Assembly (NCBI GenBank): GCA_036937835.1
Contig: CM072881.1
Location: 6,494,501 to 6,558,500, forward strand
Length of the DNA stretch: 64,000 nt
Origin: Pampus argenteus
Taxonomy: Eukaryota > Chordata > Actinopteri > Scombriformes > Stromateidae
Direction of reading: 5' to 3'
Both the position numbers and the translations under genes were made by a program. Shown here one piece after another: positions 47,961 to 61,580 of the stretch; position 1 is the first letter of the stretch; each line of letters opens with the position of its first letter. The notes beneath the pieces are model-generated. The model made no database searches, had not been told where the DNA came from, and saw nothing but the letters and a program-made list of their open reading frames with translations.

Positions 47961-50900
47961 CCTGTGTGTAAAGGCATCATGTACAGATGCTAATGTGGGT
48001 GCAGGGCTGTGTGTGATGCACCTGAGGGGACAAGCTCAGCCCGGCGGGGAGCCGTCACACCCCTGATGGGTCCTGCTGCTCCCGTCAACCCCTCAGGTCT
48101 TCACCATGCATCCCCCCCCTTACACCCACTTCCCCATGTTCAACCAGCAGCTCTTTGAATCCGCTGTGAGCAGTGGAACTGCTGGAGGGCAGGGTCATAT
48201 GGTTGAGGTCAGAGGTCAAGAGTCAGAGCTCCAGCGGTGAGGTGATGATTAAATGGTGCCTTCATCTCTCTCTGATCCTGACCTTTCAGCTGGACATCAA
48301 GAGAAGCCTGAAAAGATGAGATCGGAGGCTGACACTCACATGTGCTCATGGTCACAGATCCACTGATGGCGCTTCAGCACGGAGAACATTTTCTTTGATG
48401 TCTGCATTTCTCAGTATAGTTTTTATGGAACACTACTCCAACAGACAAAAACTAGACTTTCACTATACCTCACCCGATTGCCTTCATGAAGTACCCCCCC
48501 AACCCAACTTCTGTGTGATGTGAGAGATGTTGAGTAACTATGATTATTCATCAAACCATTTACTGAGCACGCATGACCTGTATGGAAACATCTACCTTTA
48601 CTACAATACTCAACCTTTTTATTCAGTTTTTCCTTAAATTTTTCACATTTCTGTATTTGCATGAGGATATTAATACATCATACGGGACTCTCAAATGCAA
48701 CTGAACAAAATCAGTAATTTACAACTCGGCCGCAAAAAAGAAAAACATCTGTTTTCCCATATGTATGTATACACACACACACACACACACACACACGTTT
48801 CTATGTGTGTATGACAATGTTATTTAGTTCCTTACACGTAAAGGTAACAACGGCAATCTTATAAGCGCTGATCTACTAACATCTCATAACTACAAGAAGA
48901 TAATAAAGTCTCAAAGAAAAATTTTAAAAAGTTGTTGCAGAGATTCTTGAGTCAGATCAGTCTATAAACATCATTTTTTAGGCTTTAGACCAACCATCTC
49001 CTCCTTATATTTGAAACTTTCCTTCATGCCAAATGCATGCGTTGATGAAATTGTAAATATCTTTCAAATGCAATCTGCTTTTTTTCCTGTAAATCTCCCG
49101 TTACCTCAGAATGTGTGACATAAAGCCTTTACAGATAGATGAAACCAGCGGCGCTACATGTTCAGTTCAAAGTGTCCTGGCTACAACTTCCTGCACGCGT
49201 AACAAATGAAGTGCTTTTGTTACTAATGGCAGACATGGCATCAGCTGTTGGCTAAATGCCAGTGAAACGATGGCTGTTGCCACCTTTATTTTGCCTCATA
49301 TTTCTACATGACCATTTGTACCCCGGATCACTGCTGAGGGCAGTTTTTGACATTCGTTTATCTCTTTGGCTCGTGGTACTTTACGCGCCTTTGCAAATCA
49401 TTCAGTCTTTATCTACTCTTTCTGTTTTGCCTCTTTGTTTTCTTTCTACCTCGCCATCCCGCACCTCATTTGTCTTTGCTTTGGCACCTAGCCCTCTGCA
49501 CTTTCTCCCTCCCTCTGCCCCCAGCGTATGTCTGCATATGCTCTCGTAGGTCCGTATACTCTACGTTTTAGAGGCAGCGGGCTCTTGTTGGTCATTAATA
49601 CCCGAGTTAAATGGTCTGTGACTCTTCCTGGCCTCGCGTGCAGGCAGAGATGTATAGGTGTAGTTGGTACTGTTCCTAACAGATTCCCCCAGCAACAGCA
49701 GGGTTTTTGCCACTGCAAAGTGGCCTTGGTCATGAAACAGCTAAACTCCTGTTTGCAGTATGTTTAAAGGAAGACGGCAAGGATGGATATGTGTACGGAG
49801 AGAAAGATGTGAGGTGACATGCAAGTTTGGAAAAGGGGGGGGGGGGGGCAGGAAGGCTACTTGAGTGAATATGTTCTATTTAGTTTAGGTGGCGTGCCTG
49901 TGTCGACTCTCTGCATCCACGGTTCAAGCCGGGGTTTAACTGCTGCCCTCGGAGACACTGTGGTTTCAGAGATTTACACTTAGCATAATTATGGACTCCA
50001 AAGAAGACATATTTACACCAGCTTTGCATCTAAAGGAATTGTGGTCGTATTTGGCAGCGGGCGCCGTGGCAATTACTGGTGTTTCCCAATGAAAAATTGC
50101 AATAATTTTGCTTCCACCTTCGGCAAACTAAAGCAAACGTTAAGGACAACAAATCAACTGACCGCTCCGCTTCCATCCGCAGGCCACCTAGGAGAAGCAA
50201 CCCCTCGCATCCCTGACTCCTGCCCCTTTTGCCATGACGAATTTTTTTTTTGAAACAATAATGCTGCTTGTTTTCTATCACCCCCTGCCCCCACCCCCCC
50301 ACTCGCCGCATTCCACTTTTCACCACAAGCCACTGACGCTCCGTGTCATCCCCGGGTGTCGCGGAGGAGAGCATCCCTCGTTAGCCGTCGTCATTCCTGA
50401 TCGAAATAGCATTCTGCATCAGAAACCAAATCAAATATGAACTCGAGTAGTGGCGGCACCACCCACGGTACGTACACACACCGACCTCCTTCGGTAAACA
50501 GGCAAGGCTTTTAGTTGGGGCCCCGGTGGTCCAACTGTGGTCCCACCTCTCAGCAGGGCCATGCTGGCATCCGTTTGAAATCCAAACCTGTCCGGGGAGA
50601 GGGATGCTACGCCCTTTTCAGTCCTGGCTGCAGACCAGGAACCATAAATGTGGCTCCTAACCTGAGGTGGACAAATGGAAGGGAGGGAGGAGCGTCTGGG
50701 GGGGTTAAGGATGCAATATATGTGTGCGCGTCTGCAAATTTGTGCATGCGACATTTTGAGAAATCAGTAAAACGTGCAGGAGGAGGAGTTGTGAAGATTA
50801 AGCTAGCTATTTTTTTTTTTTGTTTTATTTTTTGTTTTTTTGAAGGGTAATATGTCTTATTTAGTGTGTGTTTAGTGTTCTCGGGGAGCATCAGAGAGGA

Positions 50901-52370
50901 CTAAAAAATTAACAGACCAGCCTCACTGGTCAGCTCACTTGGACTATGAAAGAAGCCATTCAAGGCCGCTGGTGGCAACAGGTCTGGCACGCGGCTCGAG
51001 AAAACGAAAACGACGGTCGATTGGAGCGACCGCAGAGCAAAAACAGGGAAGCCAAAAAAGTTTTTCAGCAAACATTTTTAGCTTTTTTTTTTTCCTCCAA
51101 GAACCCCCTACTCGTTCTGGGGTTGGTGGTGGGGGAAGAGGGTGGCAGAATGACCGACTAAGCAACTTTTTTCCCCATTTTTTTTTAATCTCTTAATGAA
51201 ATAAATAATCTTCCTCCCAAATATTCTAATCCAACTTGGCTTATATTCAATGTGTTTGCTGTAGTAACGTATATTATACTGTATATCTACACAGGTGTGT
51301 TTGCATGTATTAACCGTTTCTCTATCTAACTCTTCTCAGAAACACACACACACCTTCTCCCACACCGACACACACCTTGACTTATTTCTCCCGCAGTCAT
51401 AACTTTCGACTGTCGCTCGGTATCCAAACAGGACCTCCAGTATATGTGGGAGGTTTTGTGTTGGGGTTGTGTGAGTGTGCGCATTTCTCCATGCATGCAT
51501 GCATGTGTGAGCACGGCTGTCTGTGCATTTTTAGCAGGCAGACACCTGTGGCAAACAAAGATGGCCTTATATCCCTTCTGCTGGATGCCACTGTCATTCA
51601 GCGGACCCCCAGCTGCACAGCATTCACTCTTCCCTCGTATTCAGGATCCCTGCCCATGAGACCAGATGAATGGTTGTCATGACAACACAAAGCCACTTAT
51701 CAGAAGTCGCAAGACGTGTCCCTAATGTTGGATATGGCACTGCTGTTTTAGTTAAAGGTGTCCCAAAAAAAAAACAATAATAGCTTCATAAAGTCTTATA
51801 TAATCTGCGAAAAAGTCATTATTGTGTCATGAATCTGTGACACTGGAACCACATTTTGTTACATAATATCTTAAACATGTACCCGTATGCACACCCAAAG
51901 TGTTTCTAATCTGTCTCTGACTTTTCATCCAGCTCTCTCTATCGGACCTATCTCAGAATTAGCGCAGGTCAAGCAGAAACAAAGGAGCTGTCACTCGAGC
52001 ATCAGGCCAGGACCCCTCCTCCCCTCCATCACCGACTGCCACACAAGCAGCTCTTTATAGTAGCCACTGATGATAGTCAAACAGCTGTGTGTTTGTGTCT
52101 AGTGTGAGGGGGAGGAGGAGGGGGGTTCTCACTACGACTTGAAAGCTGACAAGTTTTCACGACGCGTGTGTGTGTGTGTGTGCATGTGTGTGTGTGTGCG
52201 CGTGTGTGTGTGTGTGAGTGATTTTTGTCTGTTGTGTGACCAATCTGTAAGGATGAAATCATTGTTACTGGTTTCATTTTAATGCAAGTATGTTTAAAAT
52301 GAACATGAATTTAATTTGCTCAAAAACATTTGTTTTAATTTACTCCTACAAAAAAAATAAAAAATTATTT
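47961..52370. other. No gene; low-complexity rich
   Basis: CA at 48771-48796, a G run at 49838-49850, C-rich 50280-50300, and a T run at 50810-50823. TG at 52164-52220. 48000-48260 is G/C-richer, but no CpG island or coding exon is evident. Frames such as 50515-50850 have no protein features. Confidence 0.5.
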
Positions 52371-52379
52371 AGATTTTTT

Positions 52380-52560
52380 TTTATTTTTTGCATGGCCGTT
52401 TTTATTAGAGCCATAGGAATCTAAAAGGTGGTGTCAGTGATGCCTGTAACGGTAGCAGTGATCGCATCTTTTCATTACAGCAGCAGAAAATACAATATAC
52501 GACCCTCCTCCTGCGTGCATATTTTAATGCACATTAAACCACTTGATTAACAACCAGCCA
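52380..52560. promoter_or_regulatory. Possible regulatory block
   Basis: Contains ATATTTTAATGCACATTAAA (a near palindrome) and CTTGATTAACAACC in a short quiet stretch between T runs. Support is weak. Confidence 0.25.
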
Positions 52561-53630
52561 TCATTTGTTTATCTTTTTTTTTTTTTTTTTTTTCTTCCAG
52601 TGGTTGCAAAATCCATAAAGATCTTTCCCCCTCAACATGATGAGGCACCCCTGAAAAAACCCGACCCCCGGCGTGTAATGATGATAGTTTAACATGTGAT
52701 GGTTTTGCCCTTCACAACTATTAGAGCTCAGCTCTGCTTTTCCTCACTGAATTTTAAGGGAGAACAACGGGGGACGAGTAAAAGTCGATGCCAGGGTTTG
52801 GAGTAAATTGCTGCTCATTTTTGTACAAAAAAAAGTGTTTTTTGTTTGTTTTTTTCTGAAGGCAGTCGTTAAAATTTCAAATTTCAGAGATATTGAGACA
52901 TTTCAGAGCATATATAAAAATGGATCTATGGCAGTATCCGTAACATTAGTGTCTCTTTGAACATTTATAGCGCACCTGTTATGCATTTACAACTCCAGGC
53001 GATTGTTTTTTTTTTTACTTTTTTTCCTTCAGTGTTACTCAATAATACACAATAAAAAATGACTATAGCATAAAACAAAATGAATGTCTCCGACCAACTG
53101 AGCCTTCTGACTGCCAAGAGTTAAACGCTTAACATCACATGTTCCAAGCAATCCCTCTTACGGGCTGGAAGTATAATTGCAGTCAGAAATGATACAGCAC
53201 GACTTCCACCTACTCATTTACCGCTGAAAGCTGCTCTCTCACCCTGATGTATGAAAGTCACCGACTTAAACAGCTGTAGAACCAGGCAAGCTGATGGGAA
53301 AAGTGGCTACAGCGAAAAGGTAAATTACAACACTTCATCACAAAAATAATTGTTGGAACACTCAAAACATCACAGATTAACAAGAGCTAACATTATAAGC
53401 ACATCCAAGGGGCGATTTTTCCTTTAAACTGCATTATTTGACCTCCCATGTGTTACCTGGGCAAACGTCATACCGCTCGCTCGCTCCCCGCCGCACCTTG
53501 GCACTTTGTTAATGGAGACAGAGAGAGCGATGGAAAGTGAGTGTTTTTTAGTAAAAGAGCAAACGCTGACAATGAAATTGGGTGTTTGAGAGTGATAAAA
53601 TAGAATGGGGGGAGAGAGAGAGAGAGAGAT
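52561..53630. other. No gene
   Basis: T runs (52569-52593, 53007-53020), a GA run (53613-53628) and unique sequence. Nothing is supported. Confidence 0.5.
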
Positions 53631-53639
53631 CCATTAAGG

Positions 53640-53960
53640 CGAAACCGTTTCTGTTTGGAAAGTTCTCCCTGGCAGCAAAAATTCGTCCCAATCATCAAGC
53701 TCTAATGTAATCACTTTATGAGGCCAAGGCATAATGAATATATTGTTTAGGTGTGCAGATTCAGTCTTGGCTTCTGGTCCTCCAGAGGGAAGTGTACATT
53801 TCTGTGGCATCCTGTATTTATTTGAAATACCCTCTGTCTGGTCTCGTAATACAGACACAGGCAAGTGGGCATAGAAACCTTTTTCTATTCCATCCATTTT
53901 CATGATGCGGTCTCGCATTAATAGCACTTTCCATATGTTTTGAAGAAATGAAGCAGTAAA
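53640..53960. promoter_or_regulatory. Candidate conserved block, about -41 kb
   Basis: A non-repetitive 320-base block with CATAATGAATATATTGTTTAGG and CATTAATAGCAC. The minus strand stays open for 97 codons here. However, the translation shows no domain, and the call as a non-coding regulatory block is preferred. Confidence 0.35.
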
Positions 53961-54169
53961 AGTTTTAAAAATATTTTAAGTAGGTGGGAAAAGCATACAA
54001 TTTGTTTCCATTTTTAAGTTAAGGTATACTATTGTCTCCATTTTACTGGAGAGGTATATTTAAGTTGCATGAGTTTTTGAGTCTTTGCCAGCTTGTTGGT
54101 CTTTATAAACTGTACCCTGCGTACACACACATTTTAATATATGCACAGCCTGGGTGTAGACCGAGTGTT

Positions 54170-54540
54170 TCGTAGTTTGTGATATTGTTCTCGTCAAAGC
54201 CCCTTAAACGGCATTTGCACCATCATGGGACATTAAACCCTCCGCTGGGTTATTGAAAACCCATATATTGTAATTTTTACATAATTTTGTGACCTTTTGA
54301 GGCGTTTTGTTTTGTTTTTAAATTTTGCACGGTGCCAGGCTTGCTAATTCCCTCCAGCCTGTATGCTGACCTATGCAATCTTCTCATCTAACCTTTAGCA
54401 GGGAAGCAAATTAACGTATTGTCCAAAACACTAAACTGTTCCTTAAAAGTGTTTAATTAGTAATATTCTACTGGCCATGTGGGTTTTGCACGTCTCTGTA
54501 GGGGCGATGGGATTTCAAGATTTCTACACAGTTCCAGCCA
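54170..54540. promoter_or_regulatory. Candidate enhancer, about -41.8 kb
   Basis: ATTGTT (54184-54189) followed by CGTCAAAG, GGGTTATTGAAAACCC (an inverted GGGTT/AACCC pair), GCAAATTAACG and GTGTTTAATTAG. Repeat-free and non-coding. SOX, TCF and homeodomain inputs are suggested by motif only. Confidence 0.4.
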
Positions 54541-56440
54541 AGAAGCTCAAAAAATAAATAAATACGCAAATGCACGTAGACTTAAACAAAATAGAACTGT
54601 ACTAAAGATTAGATCTGGTTAGACTGAGTCTATGTAAAGACATTTAGGACTCATTTTAGAGGGGAGGTAGGCACTATAGTAAGAGTGGTGAGAGGATCAA
54701 CAAACACCGAGCAACTCCTCTCACACCTGCTGCAGGACGGCTCGCCTTTGCGGGTTCTTGAAATCCTCTAAAATTAGATCCTCCTTCCTCCTCTGTCATC
54801 ACTTTCCTCAGTGTATGTAGATGTGTGTCTGCATAAGTATGCATATATGTACATATGTAGTACATATGTACTATCTCTAAACCTCGGACTAGTACGGCAT
54901 GTTGTTGTACGTGTGCGCGGTTCAGGTGTCACCGTGCCAACGTCCACAATGTCCTGTTCCAGATTTCACTCATTTAGCTTTTGTTTATTTTTGACTTAAC
55001 GCTTGTCTGCAACACACGGCTGCTGTCCAGGCCCAAAGTGGCCTTAGTCCATTTGTACAATGCATGCAGGAAATGTTCCAACATTTCTTGCTTCAGGGTT
55101 AACTGTGAAGTGACTGTCTGTATTAGCAGTTACGTTTCTACTCTGTCTATTAATCGTGACTCTATTTCCAACCGACGTGAGACTTTATATTGGTGTTAGA
55201 GACCTTCAGCTCCTGACGGGTATAAGCAAGTTTACTCCAATAATCTCCTGGTGGTCAGAGCACAAGTGTCAGAGTTGTGAAAAAAAAATAAAGAGGAGAA
55301 ATACAGATCATCTTAGACATATTCTACAGCCATACCTTATAATCCTCTTACTTGAAGCCCAGCATGAAATGTATTGCCTTGCTGTCTTCTGCAATAGAAG
55401 TAACATGTTGCTGATAAAAGCATAGAGACACAAAATTGTACCTAATTATATAGACTCCAACACCCCCGTATATATCTCTACCCTCTCTTGTGCATGTGTT
55501 TGCAATAATGAAATGAGCCTGTAAGGAGTAAATGCCACATATGTGGTATTCAATGCAGAACAGGTGACGTGTAAAATGACACAGAAGGTCGACCAAAAAC
55601 GCCTGAGCACCTGGTGAGCGGCTCGCGTGAGTCTGTGCGGATGGTTTCCTACCGTACCTGCTGGTGTGTCAAATCACGTTTACGCGGCGGGTTTCGGTGG
55701 GCGTGGCAGATCATGTGTAAGCTACCGAGCCACGCTCCACGGCTGGCAGTCGATTGGTGCTGACACCTGGCAAACGCTCTGCCGTTTTCACGTATGGGAG
55801 AACATCGACATGCAACTTCCTCTTGCGGTTTGGGTCGATCCCCCCCAAATGTCTTTCCATTACCTTCCAGCGCCGCACAGATGTGCTGGTGGATTTGGAG
55901 CTGTAACTCATGAAGGTTCAGTGGGATAGTTGTGTTGCTGGTGGCTGCTTGGCTGCACTAGGAATGGATTCACAGCAGTGTTTATTTCAGATCAGATTGC
56001 AATCTGTCTGGAGCTATGGAGTCTTTGTAAGCCTGAGCAGTAGATGCAGACAGCGTGGACCTGTATGGTAGACATGCTTATAGACAGTATGTGTACATTT
56101 GGTCTCTGTGTCCTGCAAACGTCTCTCTATGTGTGACAAGTCATTCATATCCCAGAGGAAAACATAAAAGTCAACTTTTCTGGAGATAATTTGAGATCGA
56201 TCCATGAATATACACAAGCATACAGTAAATATGCTAGTAAGAAGTCAAATGATCCATATGGGACTACACCCAAAACTTGTGTGCCAGGTAATTAATTTCC
56301 AATGAAAAAAGATTCAGAAGATATCAATCACACCAACCTTCTTCATTGTGTGGATGAAACATGATAGCCATTAAAACTTTTTTTAAAATTTTTAAAGTTC
56401 TCAGTTGAAAAGACAAGTGGAGAGTAATATTAGTGAATAG
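54541..56440. other. No gene
   Basis: Contains short TACATATGT palindromic repeats (54850-54870) and unique sequence. Open frames at 55627-55929 lack any feature. No repeat family is recognised. Confidence 0.45.
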
Positions 56441-56449
56441 CCTTTTTCA

Positions 56450-56800
56450 TAAAGGGATGATGAAGGCACAGCGTTTCCTGCAATCCTAATTAGAGCAATA
56501 CATTAACCTGTAGCCACAGCAGGGACATAATGTGTTATTTCACCATGTTAGTCTGTATGTGCGTGTAGATAGACGCCATTGACGTACTATTTCATCCGTA
56601 AATCCGCGAGGGAAGAACTTTGTTAAGATACCGATGGGAGCAGAACTGCGGATTAAAATTTGACCGCTCCATGCCTGTCAGATTTAATGTTACAGCACTT
56701 CCTGTATTGCAGGAACCTCTGTGCTTGCCTGTTTTCCTATAAGCTGTGGTTTAAAATCTGTGGAAATTCATGAAAATTGTGCTCTAACTATTTATATCAC
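56450..56800. promoter_or_regulatory. Possible regulatory block, about -44 kb
   Basis: Quiet unique sequence with CAATCCTAATTAGAGCAATA and CACTTCCTGTATTGCAGGAA. The latter holds an ETS core and a near palindrome. Support is modest. Confidence 0.3.
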
Positions 56801-57805
56801 AAAATGATAGAGCGTAGGTGGAGGGAATAAAGTAGAGTTTAGGTATGATTCACTGCTTGCGCAGTTGATTTTTCTTAAAACTCTTTATTTATTCAGGAAA
56901 GGGTTGTTGAGCGTTGCATACTCTGTTTCAGCGTGACTCATGCAGTTCTGCATGCAAGAGTTGCAATTTTTCACGGTTACACTAAATGTTGAAGGACACC
57001 CACTTTGATGACAGTTATTGAGATCTGCAGTAAAATATCCTCGTGTTATGATGATGGCTAACATTTCCCAAACCAGTATTTGAATATAAAAACGAAACGT
57101 GGAGGTTTTGCTCTCCCAGTAACCATGGAAGGATTTGCTGTGCACAAATAAGTATAAAAACATGCATGACAGTAAAAATTATCTATGGTGCTTGGATATA
57201 ACTGACAACAGACTTTTTAAATTTAGTTTGTGCTTTCAGTTTTTTTGGATTGTATTAGAATTAACATGAGATATGTCACAAATCAAATGTCACAAATAAA
57301 GTTGAAAAGCAGCATTTTTCCATGGCTTTGCCGTTGCGGTACTGTACAGTGGATGTGTTAGACTTTCTCATTGTTAGTCATTTTGCATGGAGAGAAAAGA
57401 TGTTACTTTTACTTGTTTCATGTATTAGTTGAGTTTGAAATGATCGAGGTTCCGAAATGCAATCTCTGCAACCCTTCGGCTGTTGTCTGGTGATGGTTTA
57501 GCTTTTTATGAGCTTTTTAAGAATGTATCTGCATTCTTATGTAAATATTTGATTACAGAGATTAGTTGAAATCTTGTTAGGACCGTCTTAAGTTGCTAAT
57601 CAGGCTGTAAACACCAAACAGACTGGAATGTGGAAAAGGAAGTCTTGGCCTGGATAGTCATTATCCAACTTGTTACACCTAAAGCCCCAAAATATTGTTA
57701 TCCCCAAAGGCAAAATTGTTGTCACGTAGATAGCTGATGGCTTCTGAGATTTTCATTTTCCCCTTGTACAATATGCCAACATGTTTTTCTCTTCTTCCTC
57801 TTCAG

Positions 57806-58050
57806 TACTTTGCTGCACACCTCTGCACTTCTCAAGAATCCTCTAATTGTGTATTCCACCCATCTCCATCTGTGCTGCATTCAACCAGCCGGACTATCGT
57901 ACCCTTTCCAAAAGGATATCGCAGATCCGGTTACTGCATAAGCAATACCACTCCCTCCATTGGAGATCTACTTGCTGCCCTGAGAGACCTCACTCCGTTC
58001 CCCATCTTCAAGATAACGCCTCGCAGAAGAAGTTCAGCCTGTGCATGCAG
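57806..58050 (+). other. Exon-like segment of unknown nature
   Basis: A strong pyrimidine-rich acceptor (TCTTCTTCCTCTTCAG, ending 57805) and a consensus donor (CAG followed by GTATGT at 58051) bound 245 bases. One plus-strand frame is open across the entire segment and beyond on both sides. A second frame is open from 57847. Neither translation matches a family I know. It could be an exon of a non-coding transcript or of a poorly conserved gene, or chance. The candidate block at 58270-58440 lies just downstream. Confidence 0.25.
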
Positions 58051-58269
58051 GTATGTTTTTGTTCACAACAATGTAATATTCTTGAATATGAGGAAGAAAA
58101 CTATGACGGTAACTTTCAGTTAGTTTCAGTCAGCTTCATCTATTCAGGTAGTGTCAAAATTTCTTCCACTAGTGCAAGACTTTACCTCAGGCAAGACTTT
58201 ACCTCAGTATGCTTTGTCCCTTTTTTTTTTTTTTTTTACTTCTTCTTCTTCTCTGCTGTGCCCTTTGCC

Positions 58270-58440
58270 ACAGAGGGAGAGGAGGTAATAGCTTTCACTA
58301 ATTTGGCCCTGGGCTGCGCAGTCAAAGCCATATGCCAGAGTGAATCTGTAAAGCTAACATTAGGCAGCAGATATCTGAGGCTAGCGGCTGTGGGCTTTGA
58401 CATCCTGTATTACACCTAATTGCCACCAGACATTACATAC
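58270..58440. promoter_or_regulatory. Candidate regulatory block, about -45.8 kb
   Basis: Repeat-free stretch with AGCTTTCACTAATTTGGCCC, GCAGTCAAAGCC (TCF-like) and ACACCTAATTGCC. Non-coding. Confidence 0.33.
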
Positions 58441-58719
58441 AAAGTCTCTGCAAAAATCCCCCACAACCACCTGCTCCTCGTTCTGTTTACCTTTCGAACG
58501 GGAATAATGCAGGGAAAGAGCAGGGCGAGAGTTCCTCGGTGTTATTTTCTGACACCCGAGCTGAGGATAGGGGAACTGGAATGTCAGTAGAAATTTGAAT
58601 TGGAGACGTGTAAGGATAGTTAAGGGGTATCCCCCAGTGCATTATGTTGCAGGGGTACGGTGTGTACTTTTCTGATTTATGTGTTTTTATAGGAGTAATG
58701 AGAGAGGGAGAAAACAGGC

Positions 58720-58910
58720 AAGGGTAATATGGAGGCATAACCATAATTAGGCGAATTATAAGTTTCACAGTCAATTTTGTAACGCGAGGGAAACTTTTAA
58801 TGAATGTTATAGAGCGTACGAAGTGTAAATCTATTCTATGCGCAAACATACGGCCGTGGCTATGATGTGGTGAGTGTACATTTTTAACAATTTCGTACAT
58901 TTTAAACTAA
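58720..58910. promoter_or_regulatory. Possible regulatory block, about -46.2 kb
   Basis: CATAACCATAATTAGGCG, CAGTCAATTTTG and TTTTTAACAATTTCG (SOX core) occur within 190 bases. The minus strand is open, but the translation looks random. Confidence 0.3.
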
Positions 58911-59480
58911 ATACCACTGTCACGTGTGGGCTGTATATTAATTCGTTCTCTTGTGTCCCTCACTCGTCCTCTTGTCCGACACAAAAGACACAAAAGACAC
59001 ATGGAACATTGATGTGTTTGACAAAAATGATTTCATAGCGCTATATCCTCTGACACCACAGTGTCAACTAAATAGATTTGAGCACCGCTCACTCTCTTTT
59101 TAGATAATAAAGCCTCCTGCAAATACTCAAACACAGCTGAGAACTCGGCTCGGCGTAGAAATAATAACCGAGCTGTAAAACAACAGTGTTTACGGACTTC
59201 ATGACTCCAGATTGGAGGGAAACCATGAAGTTTTGTAACGAAGTTAATTTAATTTCTTCGTCTGGTACGCTTGGATACAAAGCTACACGTCCAAGAGGTG
59301 ACCTCAGCGACTGGATTTTGCTGTTGGTTGTGATGTATTTTGGTTTGAGTGGTTAGTTTCAGTGGCAGCCTGGAAAGAAAACACTGGCTTGAATTTAGTG
59401 TTCTTGAATACCGTCTCTTAATGAACCAATTAATTTTGGGGGGTTTTGTCTTTCCTGCTATTTTCACCGCAGATTCCGTA
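58911..59480. other. No gene
   Basis: Contains a short ACACAAAAG tandem (58979-59000) and unique sequence. No supported element. Confidence 0.45.
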
Positions 59481-59489
59481 TAATCATTT

Positions 59490-59790
59490 ATCATAATCAC
59501 TGTAATTTGAAATTACTTCAGATAACACTGTTTTTGGCTATGAGATTTAAATACAGGAAGGATAAATGTAATTATCGATACCTTCAAGGAATTTCATCTT
59601 TGTCTCGACCGGCTTCCTTCTACAGTGAGGTCAGGTTCAGCAAAAGTACAGCGCTTCAGGAGTTGGCGCAGTTCATTGCCTTTTTCATGCTCACAAGGCA
59701 GATTATTGTGGTCCCACAATATTTCAACACCCTTTGTTTGCAGATTTGGGCAGAAAATAGACTCAGTAAGACCAAGGTTTTGAATTAAAT
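59490..59790. promoter_or_regulatory. Candidate enhancer with inverted ACAAT pair, about -47 kb
   Basis: ATTGTGG (59705-59711) and CCACAAT (59714-59720) form a perfect seven-base inverted repeat around TC. GTAATTATCGAT and GCAGTTCATTGCC lie nearby. SOX9 is known to bind paired inverted SOX sites as a dimer, though usually in the facing orientation, whereas this pair is divergent. Confidence 0.35.
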
Positions 59791-61542
59791 GGGTGCAAAA
59801 CTAAGAGAAATACGACACGGTGTTGAGACCAGAGTCAAGATCAAGACCAAACTAAAATACTACAGCAAGGTTTCTTTAAAAAGAGCTTGAAGCTATATGA
59901 CTACTGAAATCACACAACCTTCCTCATACAAACGAGAAGTTGAATTCATTAGCAATGAAACACATCCTTGGTCAAGTCAGTACGATTAAGGGTTTCGCTA
60001 CAACTGTCTTATTTGGTCTGGTAGTTACTTATATTGTGTATATATTGGCTAATGCTAGCAAACTTAGGTTTGCTTGTGCGGTGTTACCAACTATGTTTTA
60101 ATAGAAAGTGGCTGTAGCTTACTTAAAAAGTTGCTAGATTAAGCGACAATTAGCAAAGATGATTTACATATTCATAAAGGTTTATCATCAATCAATCGTC
60201 AATCATTTGGAATAAAACCAGAGGAAAGTGGCTAACTTTGGCAATAGCATCTTGTTGCCGTGGACGTTTTGAAAGCTAGCGTCATCGCTAGCAAGCACAA
60301 ATCGGCAACTCGTGTTTTTTAAGCACTACTCGGTAAAACTAGTAGTGGCACAGTCTGCAATCCCTCCTCTAAAAGAAACTTCTGTTCTATTTGGATCTGG
60401 ACCGTAAAACGGAGAACAATATTCGGGCTTTACCTTGATGAACATTTGTCACTGTGTGTGTGTCGTTTTGTGCATGTCTGAGAGAAGGATAAAGAGAAAG
60501 GAGAAGGAGATTTACAGCCCTAATCAAAAACTGGCTCACGGTTGGAAATGTAGCGTGAATGATGTCATGAAACTGTCCCCACTCTGATGCTGTGATTTAT
60601 CACACGATATGAGAGTCGTACAAGAACAGCAGTGAAGAGAAGAAAAAAAAAGCCAAATCAACAGCAGGGACAAACGTTCACAAGCTGTCCTGTATAGTGT
60701 AGCCTGTGTGCATGTCTGTCCAGGTTTCGTTGCCAGAAAAGCAAACAACATGTACATTTGGATATTTACTTTTTCGCCTTGGATGTTACACAAACCCGTT
60801 GCCACCAGGATGATGCATCGCTGCCACCAAGCCGTCATCAATAAGGATAATTACGCTTTCTGCGAATTCGGTGCAGTTGCGTCGTAAATATTTTTGCTGG
60901 GAATCAGGTTGTTATTCCCGCGGTGGTTCCACACAGTCCAGGCCTTCCTGAGATGAACCCGAGCATATCCCCAACGTCACTGCGTATCTGTGCTGAGAAG
61001 AAGCATGAGCAACTGCACTTTGGCACTTCATTAAACAAATCACTGGAACGCTTCTGCCACGGGGACCTACTGGGACTCCCAGAGTGAGGAAGAGAGGAGT
61101 TGTGTAATATTCGTGGATTACACACATACTGAAATATTGTAAATACAGTATTGAATACACTGACCTTAATTATAGAAAATATATTTATTGCTCTCCATAG
61201 CATATAGATGTGAAGAATTGTTTACAACAGACGTATTTCTCGTAACACAACCGAGGTTGTAAGCAATACTTTTTTTTTTTATGATCCAGTTAGTAGATGA
61301 CAGCATAAAGAAACTTCACTCAATAAATATATTCTAAATATATATACAGTATATACTCTGATAATGACTTGGGAGCGTCTCTGTTATTCAGCAGGGACAA
61401 AACAAAACTCAGAAGCTCAGAAAGTCAGAAGCAGAGTCCAGACAGAGAGAGCAGGTCAGAACACAGCCCGAAATAGAACAGGGAATCCTGATGCTTGTAT
61501 TTAAAGTGTTGGGAAACACCTCCTCCTGTGTGTCTGTGTGTG

Positions 61543-61580
<38 letters not shown>

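Noticed and set aside
50515..50850. 111-codon plus-strand ORF
   Set aside because: Low-complexity C-terminus from a T run, no domain and no splice or promoter context.
53634..53927. 97-codon minus-strand ORF
   Set aside because: Open by chance over a quiet non-coding block. No recognisable protein family and no splice context.
57737..58419. 128- and 190-codon overlapping plus-strand ORFs as protein genes
   Set aside because: They overlap in different frames, lack an ATG-based start with context, and run into a T homopolymer. Only the splice-site arrangement is kept, as a low-confidence exon-like segment.
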